Below are positions 17,501 through 25,479 of a stretch of 42,465 nt of DNA, piece after piece. Where the stretch lies: positions 2,754-45,218 of the forward strand of contig NZBQ01000011.1 of NCBI GenBank assembly GCA_002688105.1, given 5' to 3'. This stretch comes from Dehalococcoidales bacterium. GTDB taxonomy: Bacteria; Chloroflexota; Dehalococcoidia; Dehalococcoidales; GCA-2688105. A program made the position numbers and the translations under genes. Below the pieces are notes generated by a model, which worked only from the letters and a program-made list of their open reading frames with translations, did no database searches and was not told the DNA's origin. Every line of letters begins with the position of its first letter. The stretch's first letter is position 1.

Positions 17501-17611
17501 CAGGTCTAGCGAAGCCTGTATGCCACTGACCCCCGCCCCGACGACCATTACTGCTCCCACCTTACCTTCGGCAGGAATTGGAGTCAGATTTTCATTATCG
17601 CTATTGGTCAT
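14540..17611 (-). CDS. hdrA: Tandem HdrA-like flavoprotein (BamE-like)
   Basis: 1023 residues containing two HdrA-type flavoprotein units in one chain. The first has VVGAGVSGIQASLDLANSGF near residue 25, followed by a Cys-rich Hdr segment and ferredoxin motif (CTACGTCAEYCP). The second has VIGSGIAGMVSALTMANQGF near residue 612. Between them lies FICHCGTNIARVVDI, and CVGSRD cysteine motifs occur twice. The C-terminus adds two 4Fe-4S motifs (CTGCGVCQEVCPF, CKGCGVCASSC). HdrA flavin is the site of electron bifurcation in methanogen and Flx complexes. Fused double versions of about 1000 residues are typical of BamE in class II benzoyl-CoA reductases. It is the central flavoprotein of this operon. 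Confidence 0.93.
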   Translation of the reverse strand: MTNSDNENLTPIPAEGKVGAVMVVGAGVSGIQASLDLANSGFKVYLVDKGPAIGGKMSQLDKTFPTNDCSMCILSPKFIECATNPNISIITGAQIDSIDGEAGNFRVTLLQEPRYVDVDKCTACGTCAEYCPVNILDVYNEKLATLKCIHIHLPQAVPAASVVDPAQCLFTKRKACQICVLVCKNKAIDFHQQERKMEVEVGSVILAPGYEAFEPQLQSQYGYPKLSNVVTSLEFERILSASGPYRGELLRPSDRKHPKKIAWIQCVGSRDTTCDNTYCSAVCCMYAIKQVILSKEHNSELEAVILHNDIRAYGKGFERYYERAQNTPGVRFIWSKVSILKETPETKNVVLRYRVNGTEVKDEEFDLVVLSIGLTSTDGHRQLANKLSVGTNQYGFCESPGFSPTETSRSGIYACGVFHAPMDIPDSVTMASGAASLASQLLSDQRGTLIEEKEYPSERNVTREPPRVGVFICHCGTNIARVVDIPKVVEYAKRLDGVVHTEENLFSCSIDSVTHMAETIREKGLNRVVVSACTPRTHEPLFQDALRSAGINPYLFEMANIREQCSWVHTRDGEIATRKAQDLVRMAVAKASLLKPLYQLPYDITYAGLVIGSGIAGMVSALTMANQGFKVYLVEKDKELGGIARRIQNTIEGRDVQTYLQKLIQKVHKNPLIEVHTEANIVDFSGYVGNFTTKIAEGAERKVKEIAHGVTIVATGAEEFKPAEYLYGQDPRVLTSLELEEELAKNSEKFKDCHSLVMIQCVGSRDSERPYCSRVCCSLAIKNALKLKEINPEMEIYLLYRDMRTYAFREDYYREAADKEVKFIRYDVDDKPEVEVVTENDQSILRVTVTDPTLGQRLMVDADIVSLSTASVPSTDNKELSQLLKVPLNEDNFFMEAHMKLRPVDFATDGIFMCGLAHSPKFIDESITQAQAAASRAITILAQKTMKASGAICVTDKWKCTGCGVCQEVCPFSAIEVEAKEKVAVVNEALCKGCGVCASSCRSSALDIGGVSDQQTLTLIQAL

Positions 17612-17677
17612 AATCTTCTTTGCTACTCGGTTTGACTTTCAACGGGTAACAATTCCGTAAACAATGTAATATGTCGG

Positions 17678-18820
17678 CTAAATTACCTCTTGAACTATTT
17701 CCGAAATATCTTTAATCTCGAGGGTATCACCCTTATTCACTGTCAACACACTGTCCTTAAAGTTGAGAATGCAGTAGGGACAGGCGGTAGCCAGCATCTC
17801 GGCTCCCATCTCGATCGCTTGTTCTACTAGGATATCGGAGAACCGCTCACCCTTCTTGGTTTCCATAAAGATTCTACTCCCACCACCGCCACAACAAAGG
17901 CTGTTTTCCCGTGAGTCAACCTCGTCCATTAACTCCAAGCCGGGGATATTTTTTAACACTTTTCGGGGTTCATCATATACGTCCTGGTGGCGCCCGAGGT
18001 AGCAGGGGTCATGGTAAATAACCTTTTTATTGAGCTTGTTTTTAAACTTGAGTTTACCTTTGTCAACGAGTTTAGCCAGATATTGAGTAAAGTGGGTTAC
18101 ATTAAAGTTGCCCTCAAGCTGGGGGTATTCATCCTTGAACGTGGTATAGCAGTGGGGAGAGCTGACCACTATATCCTTTACTCCGCTTTCATTGAAAGTC
18201 TCGATATTACTTTTCGCCAAATGCTCAAATACGCTGTCGTTGCCTGCCTTGCGGACACTCTCACCACAGCAGCTCTCTTTAGAACCTAGAATGCCAAAGT
18301 CTGCTTTCGTTTTTTGCAGTATGCTGGCGGTAGCTCGGGCTATGCTGCCGAGCTCAGGGTCATATGCCGGGACACATCCCGGGAAATACAATAACTTATT
18401 ATCCTTGGTGAAGGTCTTAACCTCGAGGTCACGTACCCAATTAGCGCGCTTCTCTCGTTCCTCTCCCCATGGATTGCCAACGCTGCCCAGGCTGGCCATG
18501 GTGACACGGAGGCTTTCGGGAGCCATGCGATATTCAATCATTATGGTACGTGCGGCTCGTATGATATCGGTTATGCCGACGCCGCGGGGACAGCGACTGA
18601 CACACATATTGCACGTAGTACATAGCCACCATTCTTCCTCCTCCAACTCAAGCAAGCCAAATTGTGCCTGGCGTATCATCTTGTGGGGTAGGAAAGTTCT
18701 GACTAGATTCCAGGGGCAGCTGGCAGTGCAAAGTCCGCACTGAAAGCACAGCTTTAGTTCTTCACCGCCGGCTTCCTTTATAGCATCGGCGGCTTCTTTA
18801 AATGGCGCTACGGTTTCCAC
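17678..18820 (-). CDS. HdrD-like Fe-S oxidoreductase with two CCG domains (BamD-like)
   Basis: 380 residues. Two N-terminal 4Fe-4S motifs (CFQCGLCTASCPW, CTTCNMCVSRCPRGV) are followed by two cysteine-rich CCG domains. The first contains LYFPGCVPAYDP and ESCCGESVRKAG; the second contains YHDPCYLGRH and NSLCCGGGGSRIF. CCG domains carry the noncubane clusters of HdrB/HdrD. The fused HdrC+HdrB layout is the HdrD type. The gene overlaps the preceding ferredoxin gene by 13 bp. With the AOR and ferredoxin it matches the BamB-BamC-BamD order. Confidence 0.93.
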   Translation of the reverse strand: METVAPFKEAADAIKEAGGEELKLCFQCGLCTASCPWNLVRTFLPHKMIRQAQFGLLELEEEEWWLCTTCNMCVSRCPRGVGITDIIRAARTIMIEYRMAPESLRVTMASLGSVGNPWGEEREKRANWVRDLEVKTFTKDNKLLYFPGCVPAYDPELGSIARATASILQKTKADFGILGSKESCCGESVRKAGNDSVFEHLAKSNIETFNESGVKDIVVSSPHCYTTFKDEYPQLEGNFNVTHFTQYLAKLVDKGKLKFKNKLNKKVIYHDPCYLGRHQDVYDEPRKVLKNIPGLELMDEVDSRENSLCCGGGGSRIFMETKKGERFSDILVEQAIEMGAEMLATACPYCILNFKDSVLTVNKGDTLEIKDISEIVQEVI

Positions 18821-19209
18821 GATATGCCTTCCTCTTCATCTACCAATGTTAAAGCGGCACTAGGACACACTTTTACACATTGAGGGTCTGGTGGCTCTCC
18901 ACAAAAATCACACTTTAACGGGGTATCAAGACCAGGTTCTTTGAAAATAGGTCTAGCCGGGCAGGAGGCACGACAAAAAATGCAGGCATCGTATTCGTGA
19001 CCGTCAATTATGGCGGTATGTTTTGAATTACACATCGCTTCGGTATACGGCCCAGCTATCATTGGCAAAATAAGGTCTCCTTCTCGAAAAACCCTTATTC
19101 GGGAAATTTGGGGGTTGACCTTACTTTCAGAGTGCTGGAGAGAGCAGGCTATCTCACACAAACGACAACCCACACACTTAGCAGCCTCTATTTTTATCCT
19201 TTTCATCAT
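18808..19209 (-). CDS. Polyferredoxin, HycB/BamC-like
   Basis: 133 residues with Cys-rich motifs CVGCRLCEIAC (N-terminal), CIFCRASCP (middle) and CDFCGEPPDPQCVKVCP (C-terminal), enough for about three 4Fe-4S clusters. Such small ferredoxins are the immediate electron partners of AOR-family enzymes and of BamB. An MKR start with a second ATG one codon upstream gives minor start ambiguity. It lies 57 bp after the MoaD-like gene and overlaps the HdrD-like gene. Confidence 0.92.
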   Translation of the reverse strand: MMKRIKIEAAKCVGCRLCEIACSLQHSESKVNPQISRIRVFREGDLILPMIAGPYTEAMCNSKHTAIIDGHEYDACIFCRASCPARPIFKEPGLDTPLKCDFCGEPPDPQCVKVCPSAALTLVDEEEGISWKP

Positions 19210-19266
19210 TACCTCACTGAATGAAGTCTAATCTTCTTCATCCCCAGCAAGCTTTCTGTTCCCGTC

Positions 19267-19539
19267 TCATCCCCCACAAATCGTTTGCATTATATGAAGC
19301 TCATCTCCACTTTTCACTGGCTTATCCAGTTCCTCGTGGGAGATGCTGTTGGTATTAATGACAAGCCAAAAATGCTCACGCACCTTACCATTTTCATCAA
19401 ATAGCACTCCCTTAGCCCTGGGGTAATGATTAACAAAGTTGTTAAGACACTGACCCACCGTGTTACCATTTACCTTGGCGACGTTCACTATATCTGGGGA
19501 GGGAGCGATATAACCATGGAAGTATACCTTGGCACTCAT
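19267..19539 (-). CDS. MoaD/ThiS-like ubiquitin-fold protein
   Basis: 90 residues with a beta-grasp-like pattern and a C-terminal Gly-Gly (MQTICGG), the thiocarboxylate-forming end of sulfur carriers that make molybdopterin or thiamin. It overlaps the AOR stop by four bases (ATGA). A MoaD-like gene directly beside an AOR-type gene is a common arrangement and implies a dedicated role in the tungsto- or molybdo-pterin cofactor. A structural role is possible but less likely given the intact Gly-Gly end. Confidence 0.85.
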   Translation of the reverse strand: MSAKVYFHGYIAPSPDIVNVAKVNGNTVGQCLNNFVNHYPRAKGVLFDENGKVREHFWLVINTNSISHEELDKPVKSGDELHIMQTICGG

Positions 19540-21407
19540 TTTTTACTCCTGCTTTGTCGTGTGGGGGCTAACTTTAGGTTTTTTCCTTCTTCCTCCAGCC
19601 CCAGTTCAGTAAGTTTCTCCGGGGTGGGAACACCATTCTCATCCCATCCTCTCAGCTGGTAATACTCGGGTAACATCATCTCGAGTTCATGCACCTGTCC
19701 TTTAACCGGTCCGTTTGGCATTGGTTCTTTGAGCATCCTTGGGGGTAGAGTATCATCCTTTTTGGTGAGTCCGGCTCTTATATTGAACAGCCGTTCTAAG
19801 TTCCAGATTCTTTCTCCAGCACGCAGCATGCTCTCTTTATCATAGCCGGCACCGGTTACTGACTCCAGAGCGGCAAGTACCACCTCCGGCAACTTATCTG
19901 CGGATATGGCGCGGAAGTTGAAGAAACAGTGGCCTGCCGAATCGTGCACTGCCATCAGGTTTTGAAGACCTTTAAGTATCGTCGGTTTACCCTCTATGCT
20001 TGTAGGGTCAGAAAGCTCAACGAAGTGCATGATGCCTTTCATATGGCAAGCCCCTCGGTTAGAGGTAACATATCCCAGTCCCCTGCCCTTAAGTGCCCGG
20101 GGCTCGTAGGCAGAAAAGCTTTGTTTCTTCACCCCCATGAATAGCTCAGGGTGGCCGTGTTTTTCGGCTAATCCATACCCGCCCTCGGCGAGCGTATCTC
20201 CGAAACCCTGGCGCAGCCCGGTCTGTTTGGTAAGCTTAACCATAGCTCTGGCGTCACCGAAGTTTAATTTGAACCCTATATCTTTCTCGGGTAGAAATCC
20301 CTTCTCAAAAAGCTCCATGGCACAGGCAATGACGCCACCCATGTCTATGGTATCCATTCCCAATTCATTGCAGAGGTAATTAGCCTTAGTGATAGCGGAT
20401 AGATTGTTTACTCCACAACTGCCGCCGAGGAGCCCAATTGATTCATATTCTGGGCCTTCGCCTTCAAGCCCGTCAGCCTTGAGTTCAGTCCACCGGCCAC
20501 AGGCGATGGGGCAGGAATAGCAAGAGACCGGTCTTTTTAGAATGGTATCCCTGAGGGTTACTCCATTAATCTTGTCGACTCCCTCAAGGACTCCCTCCTG
20601 GAAATTTCTGACCGGGAAGATGCCCATTTTACTAAATGGGGCGACTCCGCGTGGTGTACCTTGCCAGGCGTAAGAACCCAGGTCATCAAAACTGGTTACC
20701 GGCGATTTTTTGTTAGCCTCCAGTACGGAAAGGAGTGCTTCTTGAAAGCCTTTGTTATCGGCTATGGTGACCTCTCCGGTTCCTCTGACCGCTATCGCCT
20801 TCAGGTTTTTAGAGCCCATTACCGCGCCGACGCCGGAGCGGGCAGCAGCTCGGTGCTTATCATTGATAATCGCGGCGAACCTCACCAGTTTTTCGCCAGC
20901 CGGACCGATACTGACTATTCTGGTTTCTCGCGCCGTCCAAGAATCTCCAATCTCGTCTCTGATAATATCCTCGGTCTGGTGGGTGGTTTTACCCCACAAA
21001 TGGCGTGCCGGGTGGAGCTCCACGGCATCATCTACGATTGATAAATAGACGGGCTTTTTAGCTCTGCCTTCGAAGATAATAAGGTCATAACCGGCGAATT
21101 TCAGCATAGGGCCAAAAAAGCCGCCGGCATTAGAGCAGGCCAGAAACCCGGTTAGAGGCGATTTGGTGACTGCCATATATCTGGCGCTGCCTAATCCCCC
21201 GGTTCCGGTGGATGGTCCGGTAGCGATGATTAATTTGTTCTCAGGGCTTAGTGGGTCAACTTTGGGGTCTATTTCATCGGAGAGAATTTTAGTGGCTAAA
21301 CCCCGCCCACCGATAAACTTCTTGGCTAAACCAGTGTCCAAATCTTCAACCGTGCAGATACCCTTGGTCAGGTCGACTCTTATAATCTTATCTACCCAGC
21401 CATCCAT
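19536..21407 (-). CDS. Aldehyde:ferredoxin oxidoreductase-family W/Mo enzyme (AOR/BamB-like)
   Basis: 623 residues, the usual AOR length. The N-terminal domain has FIGGRGLATKIL and GPSTGTGGLGSARYMAVTKSP, which bind the bis-pterin tungsten cofactor. IGPAGEKLVRFAAII and GVGAVMGSKNLKAIAVRG follow. The 4Fe-4S ligands are CYSCPIAC plus a C-terminal Cys in DSAGHCFF. Family members oxidise aldehydes to acids with ferredoxin, or, as BamB, catalyse reversible benzoyl-CoA ring reduction. The following genes (ferredoxin, HdrD, tandem HdrA, MvhD) match the bam order, which makes an acyl-CoA or aromatic substrate possible. Sequence alone does not decide this. The ATG at 21407 has a GGGGG-type ribosome site. 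First large gene of the operon. Confidence 0.93.
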   Translation of the reverse strand: MDGWVDKIIRVDLTKGICTVEDLDTGLAKKFIGGRGLATKILSDEIDPKVDPLSPENKLIIATGPSTGTGGLGSARYMAVTKSPLTGFLACSNAGGFFGPMLKFAGYDLIIFEGRAKKPVYLSIVDDAVELHPARHLWGKTTHQTEDIIRDEIGDSWTARETRIVSIGPAGEKLVRFAAIINDKHRAAARSGVGAVMGSKNLKAIAVRGTGEVTIADNKGFQEALLSVLEANKKSPVTSFDDLGSYAWQGTPRGVAPFSKMGIFPVRNFQEGVLEGVDKINGVTLRDTILKRPVSCYSCPIACGRWTELKADGLEGEGPEYESIGLLGGSCGVNNLSAITKANYLCNELGMDTIDMGGVIACAMELFEKGFLPEKDIGFKLNFGDARAMVKLTKQTGLRQGFGDTLAEGGYGLAEKHGHPELFMGVKKQSFSAYEPRALKGRGLGYVTSNRGACHMKGIMHFVELSDPTSIEGKPTILKGLQNLMAVHDSAGHCFFNFRAISADKLPEVVLAALESVTGAGYDKESMLRAGERIWNLERLFNIRAGLTKKDDTLPPRMLKEPMPNGPVKGQVHELEMMLPEYYQLRGWDENGVPTPEKLTELGLEEEGKNLKLAPTRQSRSKK

Positions 21408-21464
21408 CTAAGTTTGCCCCCTGAATCTGCTTTGCTCAATTCTACCTCAGGCTTGAGCCCATAT

Positions 21465-21602
21465 TTAATCGTCCTTAGTGCCCCAGAGTTCTTGCCCAAC
21501 CTGTTTTGCACTCGTTAATTGCCGACTTAAAATATTAGCGGCACGCAAAAGAGAATACATTTCCAGGTAGGCTGTGTGAGGCTGGCTCAGTGGGGTTACC
21601 AT
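21465..21602 (-). CDS. Small 45-residue ORF leading the AOR operon
   Basis: From ATG 21602 to stop 21465 the frame reads MVTPLSQPHTAYLEMYSLL..., then AANILSRQLTSAKQVGQE and LWGTKDD. It is amphipathic and helix-prone, and looks more like protein than chance. The promoter at 21642-21614 predicts initiation near 21607, so the mRNA would start only about five bases before this ATG, a nearly leaderless start without a Shine-Dalgarno sequence. It could be a small subunit of the AOR complex or a leader peptide. No family recognised. Confidence 0.45.
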   Translation of the reverse strand: MVTPLSQPHTAYLEMYSLLRAANILSRQLTSAKQVGQELWGTKDD

Positions 21603-21613
21603 CGTTCAATTTT

Positions 21614-21642
21614 ATTGTAACTTATCCCTTTCAAGTTGTCAA
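21614..21642 (-). promoter_or_regulatory. Promoter of the AOR-Hdr-Flx operon
   Basis: Minus-strand TTGACA (21642-21637), 17-base spacer, TACAAT (21619-21614): a perfect -35 and a 5/6 -10. It drives at least the small ORF and the AOR gene, and probably the whole run to 11246, where intergenic gaps are short. Confidence 0.8.
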
Positions 21643-21667
21643 AGCTCTGAATTACCTTGAGATGTAG

Positions 21668-22537
21668 TTATTGGTTTGTATCCATCCCCAATATTTCCCC
21701 CATCTTCGCGTAAGGCTCAAACAATTTATAATCAGGCATTAACGTGAGCCCGGTGCCAAGTCTAAATCCGTGGTCATGTTGATGCCTGAGTGCGAGTATC
21801 AGTTTTTCCAGTTTTTCCTTCGGAGCCGTAAAGACTAATTCGTCATCTTGGGCCATGGCTCGGTGGCGGTCACCAGGACATGGCGGCGTGACTTGGTAAC
21901 CCCCACTTTGTATTACCGGGACAATGGCATGAACGCAAACGGCATTGGCGCTCAGTTTACAGGTAATCGCTTCTTGAGTACCGGTGTATTGTATTGATTT
22001 AAGTAGCAGTGTCAGTTGCGTGGAATCACAGTATATCATCACCAGGTCGGGTTTAAAATTGGTTGTTTTTAGTGGAGCCAGCGCTATGCCGAGGTACTTA
22101 CCGAATTCTAGATGTGGGAAATTATGTGCCTGAATCCGTCCTAATTCTAAGGTCTGGGTGCTTCGGAGGAAATAGCTGTGTCCTTCAAGGAAGTATGGAG
22201 GGGGTTCGGCAAATCCGTAACCTATGACCGGTAAAAAGCACCAGTTATCTTCCTTGAGCATGGCGATATGTGTTCCATCACGGCGTGCCATTGAAGAAGC
22301 CTGGCAGAGAGCCAGATGGTAGCCCCAGTCCTTTAGCGTCCTCTGCGTCCCCTCGGGGATATCATCTTCCTTTTCTAACAACTTCACGGCTAAAGGGAAG
22401 GTTTTAAGCCGCAACAGTCTCTCCATTTCCTCCCCATATTCCTGTAAAACGCTTGTCTTGGTCGTATCACTCCTTCCTAACCTCGACTTAATATCCACAA
22501 TTTGAGAATTATAATACTTTTTCGATAAACCGCTCAA
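21668..22537 (-). CDS. DUF169 family protein
   Basis: 289 residues of the DUF169 (COG2043) type: EMERLLRLKTFPLAVKLL at the start of the domain, a conserved LCQASSMARRDG segment, FLPVIGYGFAEPP, PDLVMIYCDSTQLTLLLKSIQY, then CVHAIVPVIQSG and a C-terminal MAQDDELVFTAPKEKL. Conserved Cys residues in LCQ, CVHA and PPCPGDRHRA could bind metal or a cofactor, but the family has no established function. The first 35 residues precede the recognisable domain, so the start may be downstream. It lies 34 bp after the GTPase gene and ends just before the AOR promoter. Confidence 0.85.
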   Translation of the reverse strand: MSGLSKKYYNSQIVDIKSRLGRSDTTKTSVLQEYGEEMERLLRLKTFPLAVKLLEKEDDIPEGTQRTLKDWGYHLALCQASSMARRDGTHIAMLKEDNWCFLPVIGYGFAEPPPYFLEGHSYFLRSTQTLELGRIQAHNFPHLEFGKYLGIALAPLKTTNFKPDLVMIYCDSTQLTLLLKSIQYTGTQEAITCKLSANAVCVHAIVPVIQSGGYQVTPPCPGDRHRAMAQDDELVFTAPKEKLEKLILALRHQHDHGFRLGTGLTLMPDYKLFEPYAKMGEILGMDTNQ

Positions 22538-22571
22538 CTTGGGTAAGTGCTAAGGTGTTGAATTGCCTCAG

Positions 22572-23546
22572 CTACATATGTAGCTCTATAACATCCCCAT
22601 CCTGCAGGAAGTGGTCTCTCTTGGCCATTATGCCGTCGTGCTTGCCTGAACCCCAGATGCGGGCATATTTCAGCTTGGCCAGGAAGTCTTTGTGGACTTG
22701 AGCCGCCGCATCCTCTAACCGGCTTCCCCTGTCCAGGATTATCGGGTCATTAAAGTCCGGCTTCTGACCCGGGGTCTTGGTGTATACCCGGAGAATATCC
22801 AGCATTTGATAGACTTTAAGCTTCAGTTCCTCCAATCCAGTCCCTTCTCTGGCGGAGATAGCGATAATAGGTAGCTGTTCCCCATATTTGTTCTGCAACT
22901 CTGAGTAATTCTCACCGGCATTCTCCAGGTCCAGCTTGTTGCCCACGATTAGTGCCTTCTTCTGGCTTAAAATAATCCCTTCCTGAACCGTGCCGGTGTC
23001 GATACTTACCCTCATCTCAGCCAGTTGCTTGGTGAGGGTTTCCATCTGAGCCAGCGGGGCATTGCTTAAGTCCACCACAACTAACAAGCCATCAGCCCGT
23101 CTAATCATGTGTGGCGTCCAGGACTCAATAGATTGGGGGACTAGGGGTGGGGTATCAATTAGCTGTATTTGTATATTCTCAAATTCCATCATTCCCGGGG
23201 TGGCTTGGTGGGTGGTAAAGGGGTATTCAGCTACTGTCGGCGAGGCGTTAGTAATACTGGCAACAAGCTGGGATTTTCCGGCATTAGGCAGACCGATTAC
23301 TACTATCTGGGCTGCCCCTTCTTTCTCAATAACCGTAGACGCTCGGTGGGCACCCGTTTTTTTGCCTAATGTCTGGCTTAGCTTGGCAATCTTTCCCCTT
23401 AAGTCAGCCCGGAGCTTATCCGTTCCCTTGTGTTTGGGCATAATCGCCAGCATTTCTTCCAGCGCTACTATCTTATCCGCTGGCTCTTTGGCTAGTCGGA
23501 ATCTCTTTTCCGCTTCAAAGTATTGTGGAGGTAAATTGGCTGGCAT
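22572..23546 (-). CDS. OBG/DRG-family GTPase with TGS domain
   Basis: 324 residues. A helical N-terminus is followed by the GTPase domain with the P-loop VVIGLPNAGKSQL near residue 84, switch II IDTPPLVPQS, and NKLD. A C-terminal TGS domain starts near residue 245 (LRVYTKTPGQKPDF) and ends GDVIELHM. The insertion of basic helices seen in eukaryotic DRG proteins is not obvious. Members act in ribosome or RNA-linked processes, but no exact role is known for this bacterial type. It follows uvrC by 6 bp. Confidence 0.9.
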   Translation of the reverse strand: MPANLPPQYFEAEKRFRLAKEPADKIVALEEMLAIMPKHKGTDKLRADLRGKIAKLSQTLGKKTGAHRASTVIEKEGAAQIVVIGLPNAGKSQLVASITNASPTVAEYPFTTHQATPGMMEFENIQIQLIDTPPLVPQSIESWTPHMIRRADGLLVVVDLSNAPLAQMETLTKQLAEMRVSIDTGTVQEGIILSQKKALIVGNKLDLENAGENYSELQNKYGEQLPIIAISAREGTGLEELKLKVYQMLDILRVYTKTPGQKPDFNDPIILDRGSRLEDAAAQVHKDFLAKLKYARIWGSGKHDGIMAKRDHFLQDGDVIELHM

Positions 23547-23552
23547 GGCTGT

Positions 23553-25376
23553 TTACAAATACTCCTTTATTCTTCTGGCCAGGCTTTGGCTCATGCCTTT
23601 GGTGGCGGCTAGCTCTTCTTCAGAAGCTGTCCGGATGGATTGGACTGAGCCAAGCCGTTTTAGTAGGGCTCGCTTGCGCTTGGGTCCAATGCCCGGGATA
23701 GTATCCAGAGCCGAGGCAAAGGTTTCCCGCTTGCGCAGACGCTGATGATAGGTCATAGCGAAACGATGCGCTTCGTCTCTAAGGCGCTGGAGTAATTGAA
23801 GTCCCGGAGAACTGCGGGACAGAACAATAGGCTGCATCTTCCGGGGAACAAAGAGCTCTTCGTTCTCCTTGGCTAGACTGGCGGCAGGCACGGACTCGGC
23901 ACCAGCTTCACGCATTACTCCCCGGGCAGCGTTGAGTTGCCCCTTGCCGCCGTCAACGAGAACTAGGTCAGGCAGGACTGCCCATGTATCTGAGATAGAG
24001 ACCTCACTGATTCGCTTAAAGCGTCGCTTGAGCACCTCCCGCAGCATGGCATAGTCGTCAGCCCCTGCCACTGTTTTGATGCGGAAGCGTCTATAATGGG
24101 ACGGTTTTGTTTTTCCCTGCTCAAAGACGACCATACTGCCTACCGCTGTCTTTCCCTGAATATTGGAGATGTCATAGCCCTCTATTCGGTTGGGCAGGTG
24201 AGGTAGCTCAAGGGCTTCTTTTATTTCGGCTAAAGCCGTGGCTAGTGCTTTAGGCGCGGCTATCTGTTTAATTTTAAGTTGTTCTAAACCTTGCTGAGCA
24301 TTTTCGGCAACAATCTTCACCAGCTGTCTTTTATTGCCCCGGCAGGGCACTTGAATACGCACCTTGGTTCCTCGTTTGCTCTGCAGCCAGTCCTCAATAA
24401 TAGCCTTATCTGCTACCGGGTGCTGGAGTAGTAATAGCGGGGGGATATAGGGGGAGGAAACGTAGAACTGCTTAATAAAACTTGACATAATCTGTGACGC
24501 TTCTTCAGAGCGGGTGCCATGCAATATAAAGCTCTCCCGTCCCATCAGCTTGTCGCTACGAATAAAGAAAACCTGGACATAGGCCTGGTTGTTATCCTGG
24601 GTGAAGGCGATAACGTCCTGCTCGCCTTTCACGGTAGCGGCAATCCTTTGTCCTTCCACAACCCGGTTTAATGCCTGAACCTGGTCTCTAAGCAGGGCCG
24701 CCTTTTCAAAATCCAGGCTTGTGGAGGCTTCTTTCATCTGGCTCTCCAGCGTTCGGACTATCATCTCATGTTTGCCTTCTAGGAAAAGGATTACCTGTCT
24801 TATTACCTCATCGTATTCCGGCTTGCTTACGGCACCAATGCAGGGTCCGAGACAGCGATGGATATAATACTCAAGGCAGGGTCGGGGGTCGATGCCGGTG
24901 ATGGTTCTGGGGCAGGAGCGGAAGGGAAAAATTCCCTTTATCACCTTCAGGGTCTGGCGCACTGATTTAGCGCTGGCAAACGGACCAAAGTAGCGTCCCC
25001 CGTTCTCCTCTAACCGTCGGGTAGTATGTATCCTTGGCCAGTCTTGATCGAGGTCTATCTTGAGGTAAGGGAAGGTTTTATCGTCTTTGAGACTTACATT
25101 GTAGAGGGGGCGATGCCTCTTTATCAGGTTTAACTCAAGGATAAGGGCTTCCTGTTCCGAAGTGGTAATAAAGAAGTCGATGTCGTTTATCCGGGCTACC
25201 ATCCTTTGTATTTTGGGTGACAGCTTCTGCCCGGCACTGAAATATGACCTTACCCGGTGGCGAAGGTTAGCCGCCTTGCCTACATACAGGATATTCCCTT
25301 CGGCATCTTTCATCAGGTAAACGCCGGGGCTATCTGGTAGCTGTTTCAGTTGCTCGGCGATGAGGCTGCTGGCCAA
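23553..25376 (-). CDS. uvrC: Excinuclease ABC subunit C
   Basis: The 607-residue UvrC nuclease cuts on both sides of lesions bound by UvrA/UvrB. It has the N-terminal GIY-YIG domain (SPGVYLMKDAEGNILYVGKA), a Cys cluster (CPRTITGIDPRPC, CLGPC), the UvrB-binding UVR motif (EKAALLRDQVQALNRVVE), the RNase H-like C-terminal nuclease domain (DLVLVDGGKGQL), and helix-hairpin-helix repeats ending IKEYL. It starts at TTG 25376, chosen because AAGGAG lies about 8 bases upstream and the GIY-YIG domain begins right after. It heads a uvrC-GTPase-DUF169 unit. Confidence 0.97.
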   Translation of the reverse strand: MASSLIAEQLKQLPDSPGVYLMKDAEGNILYVGKAANLRHRVRSYFSAGQKLSPKIQRMVARINDIDFFITTSEQEALILELNLIKRHRPLYNVSLKDDKTFPYLKIDLDQDWPRIHTTRRLEENGGRYFGPFASAKSVRQTLKVIKGIFPFRSCPRTITGIDPRPCLEYYIHRCLGPCIGAVSKPEYDEVIRQVILFLEGKHEMIVRTLESQMKEASTSLDFEKAALLRDQVQALNRVVEGQRIAATVKGEQDVIAFTQDNNQAYVQVFFIRSDKLMGRESFILHGTRSEEASQIMSSFIKQFYVSSPYIPPLLLLQHPVADKAIIEDWLQSKRGTKVRIQVPCRGNKRQLVKIVAENAQQGLEQLKIKQIAAPKALATALAEIKEALELPHLPNRIEGYDISNIQGKTAVGSMVVFEQGKTKPSHYRRFRIKTVAGADDYAMLREVLKRRFKRISEVSISDTWAVLPDLVLVDGGKGQLNAARGVMREAGAESVPAASLAKENEELFVPRKMQPIVLSRSSPGLQLLQRLRDEAHRFAMTYHQRLRKRETFASALDTIPGIGPKRKRALLKRLGSVQSIRTASEEELAATKGMSQSLARRIKEYL

Positions 25377-25403
25377 CTCTGTCTCCTTGCCTGTTTGAAA
25401 TTT

Positions 25404-25431
25404 ATTGTAGCATAGCCTGTCGAATAGACAA
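25404..25431 (-). promoter_or_regulatory. Promoter candidate for uvrC
   Basis: Minus-strand TTGTCT (25431-25426), 16-base spacer, TACAAT (25409-25404), about 25 bases before the TTG start. Confidence 0.5.
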
Positions 25432-25479
25432 AGTATTTGAGCTAGTTGCGAAACTCCCTAGAAGTGGTGGAATTGGGGT

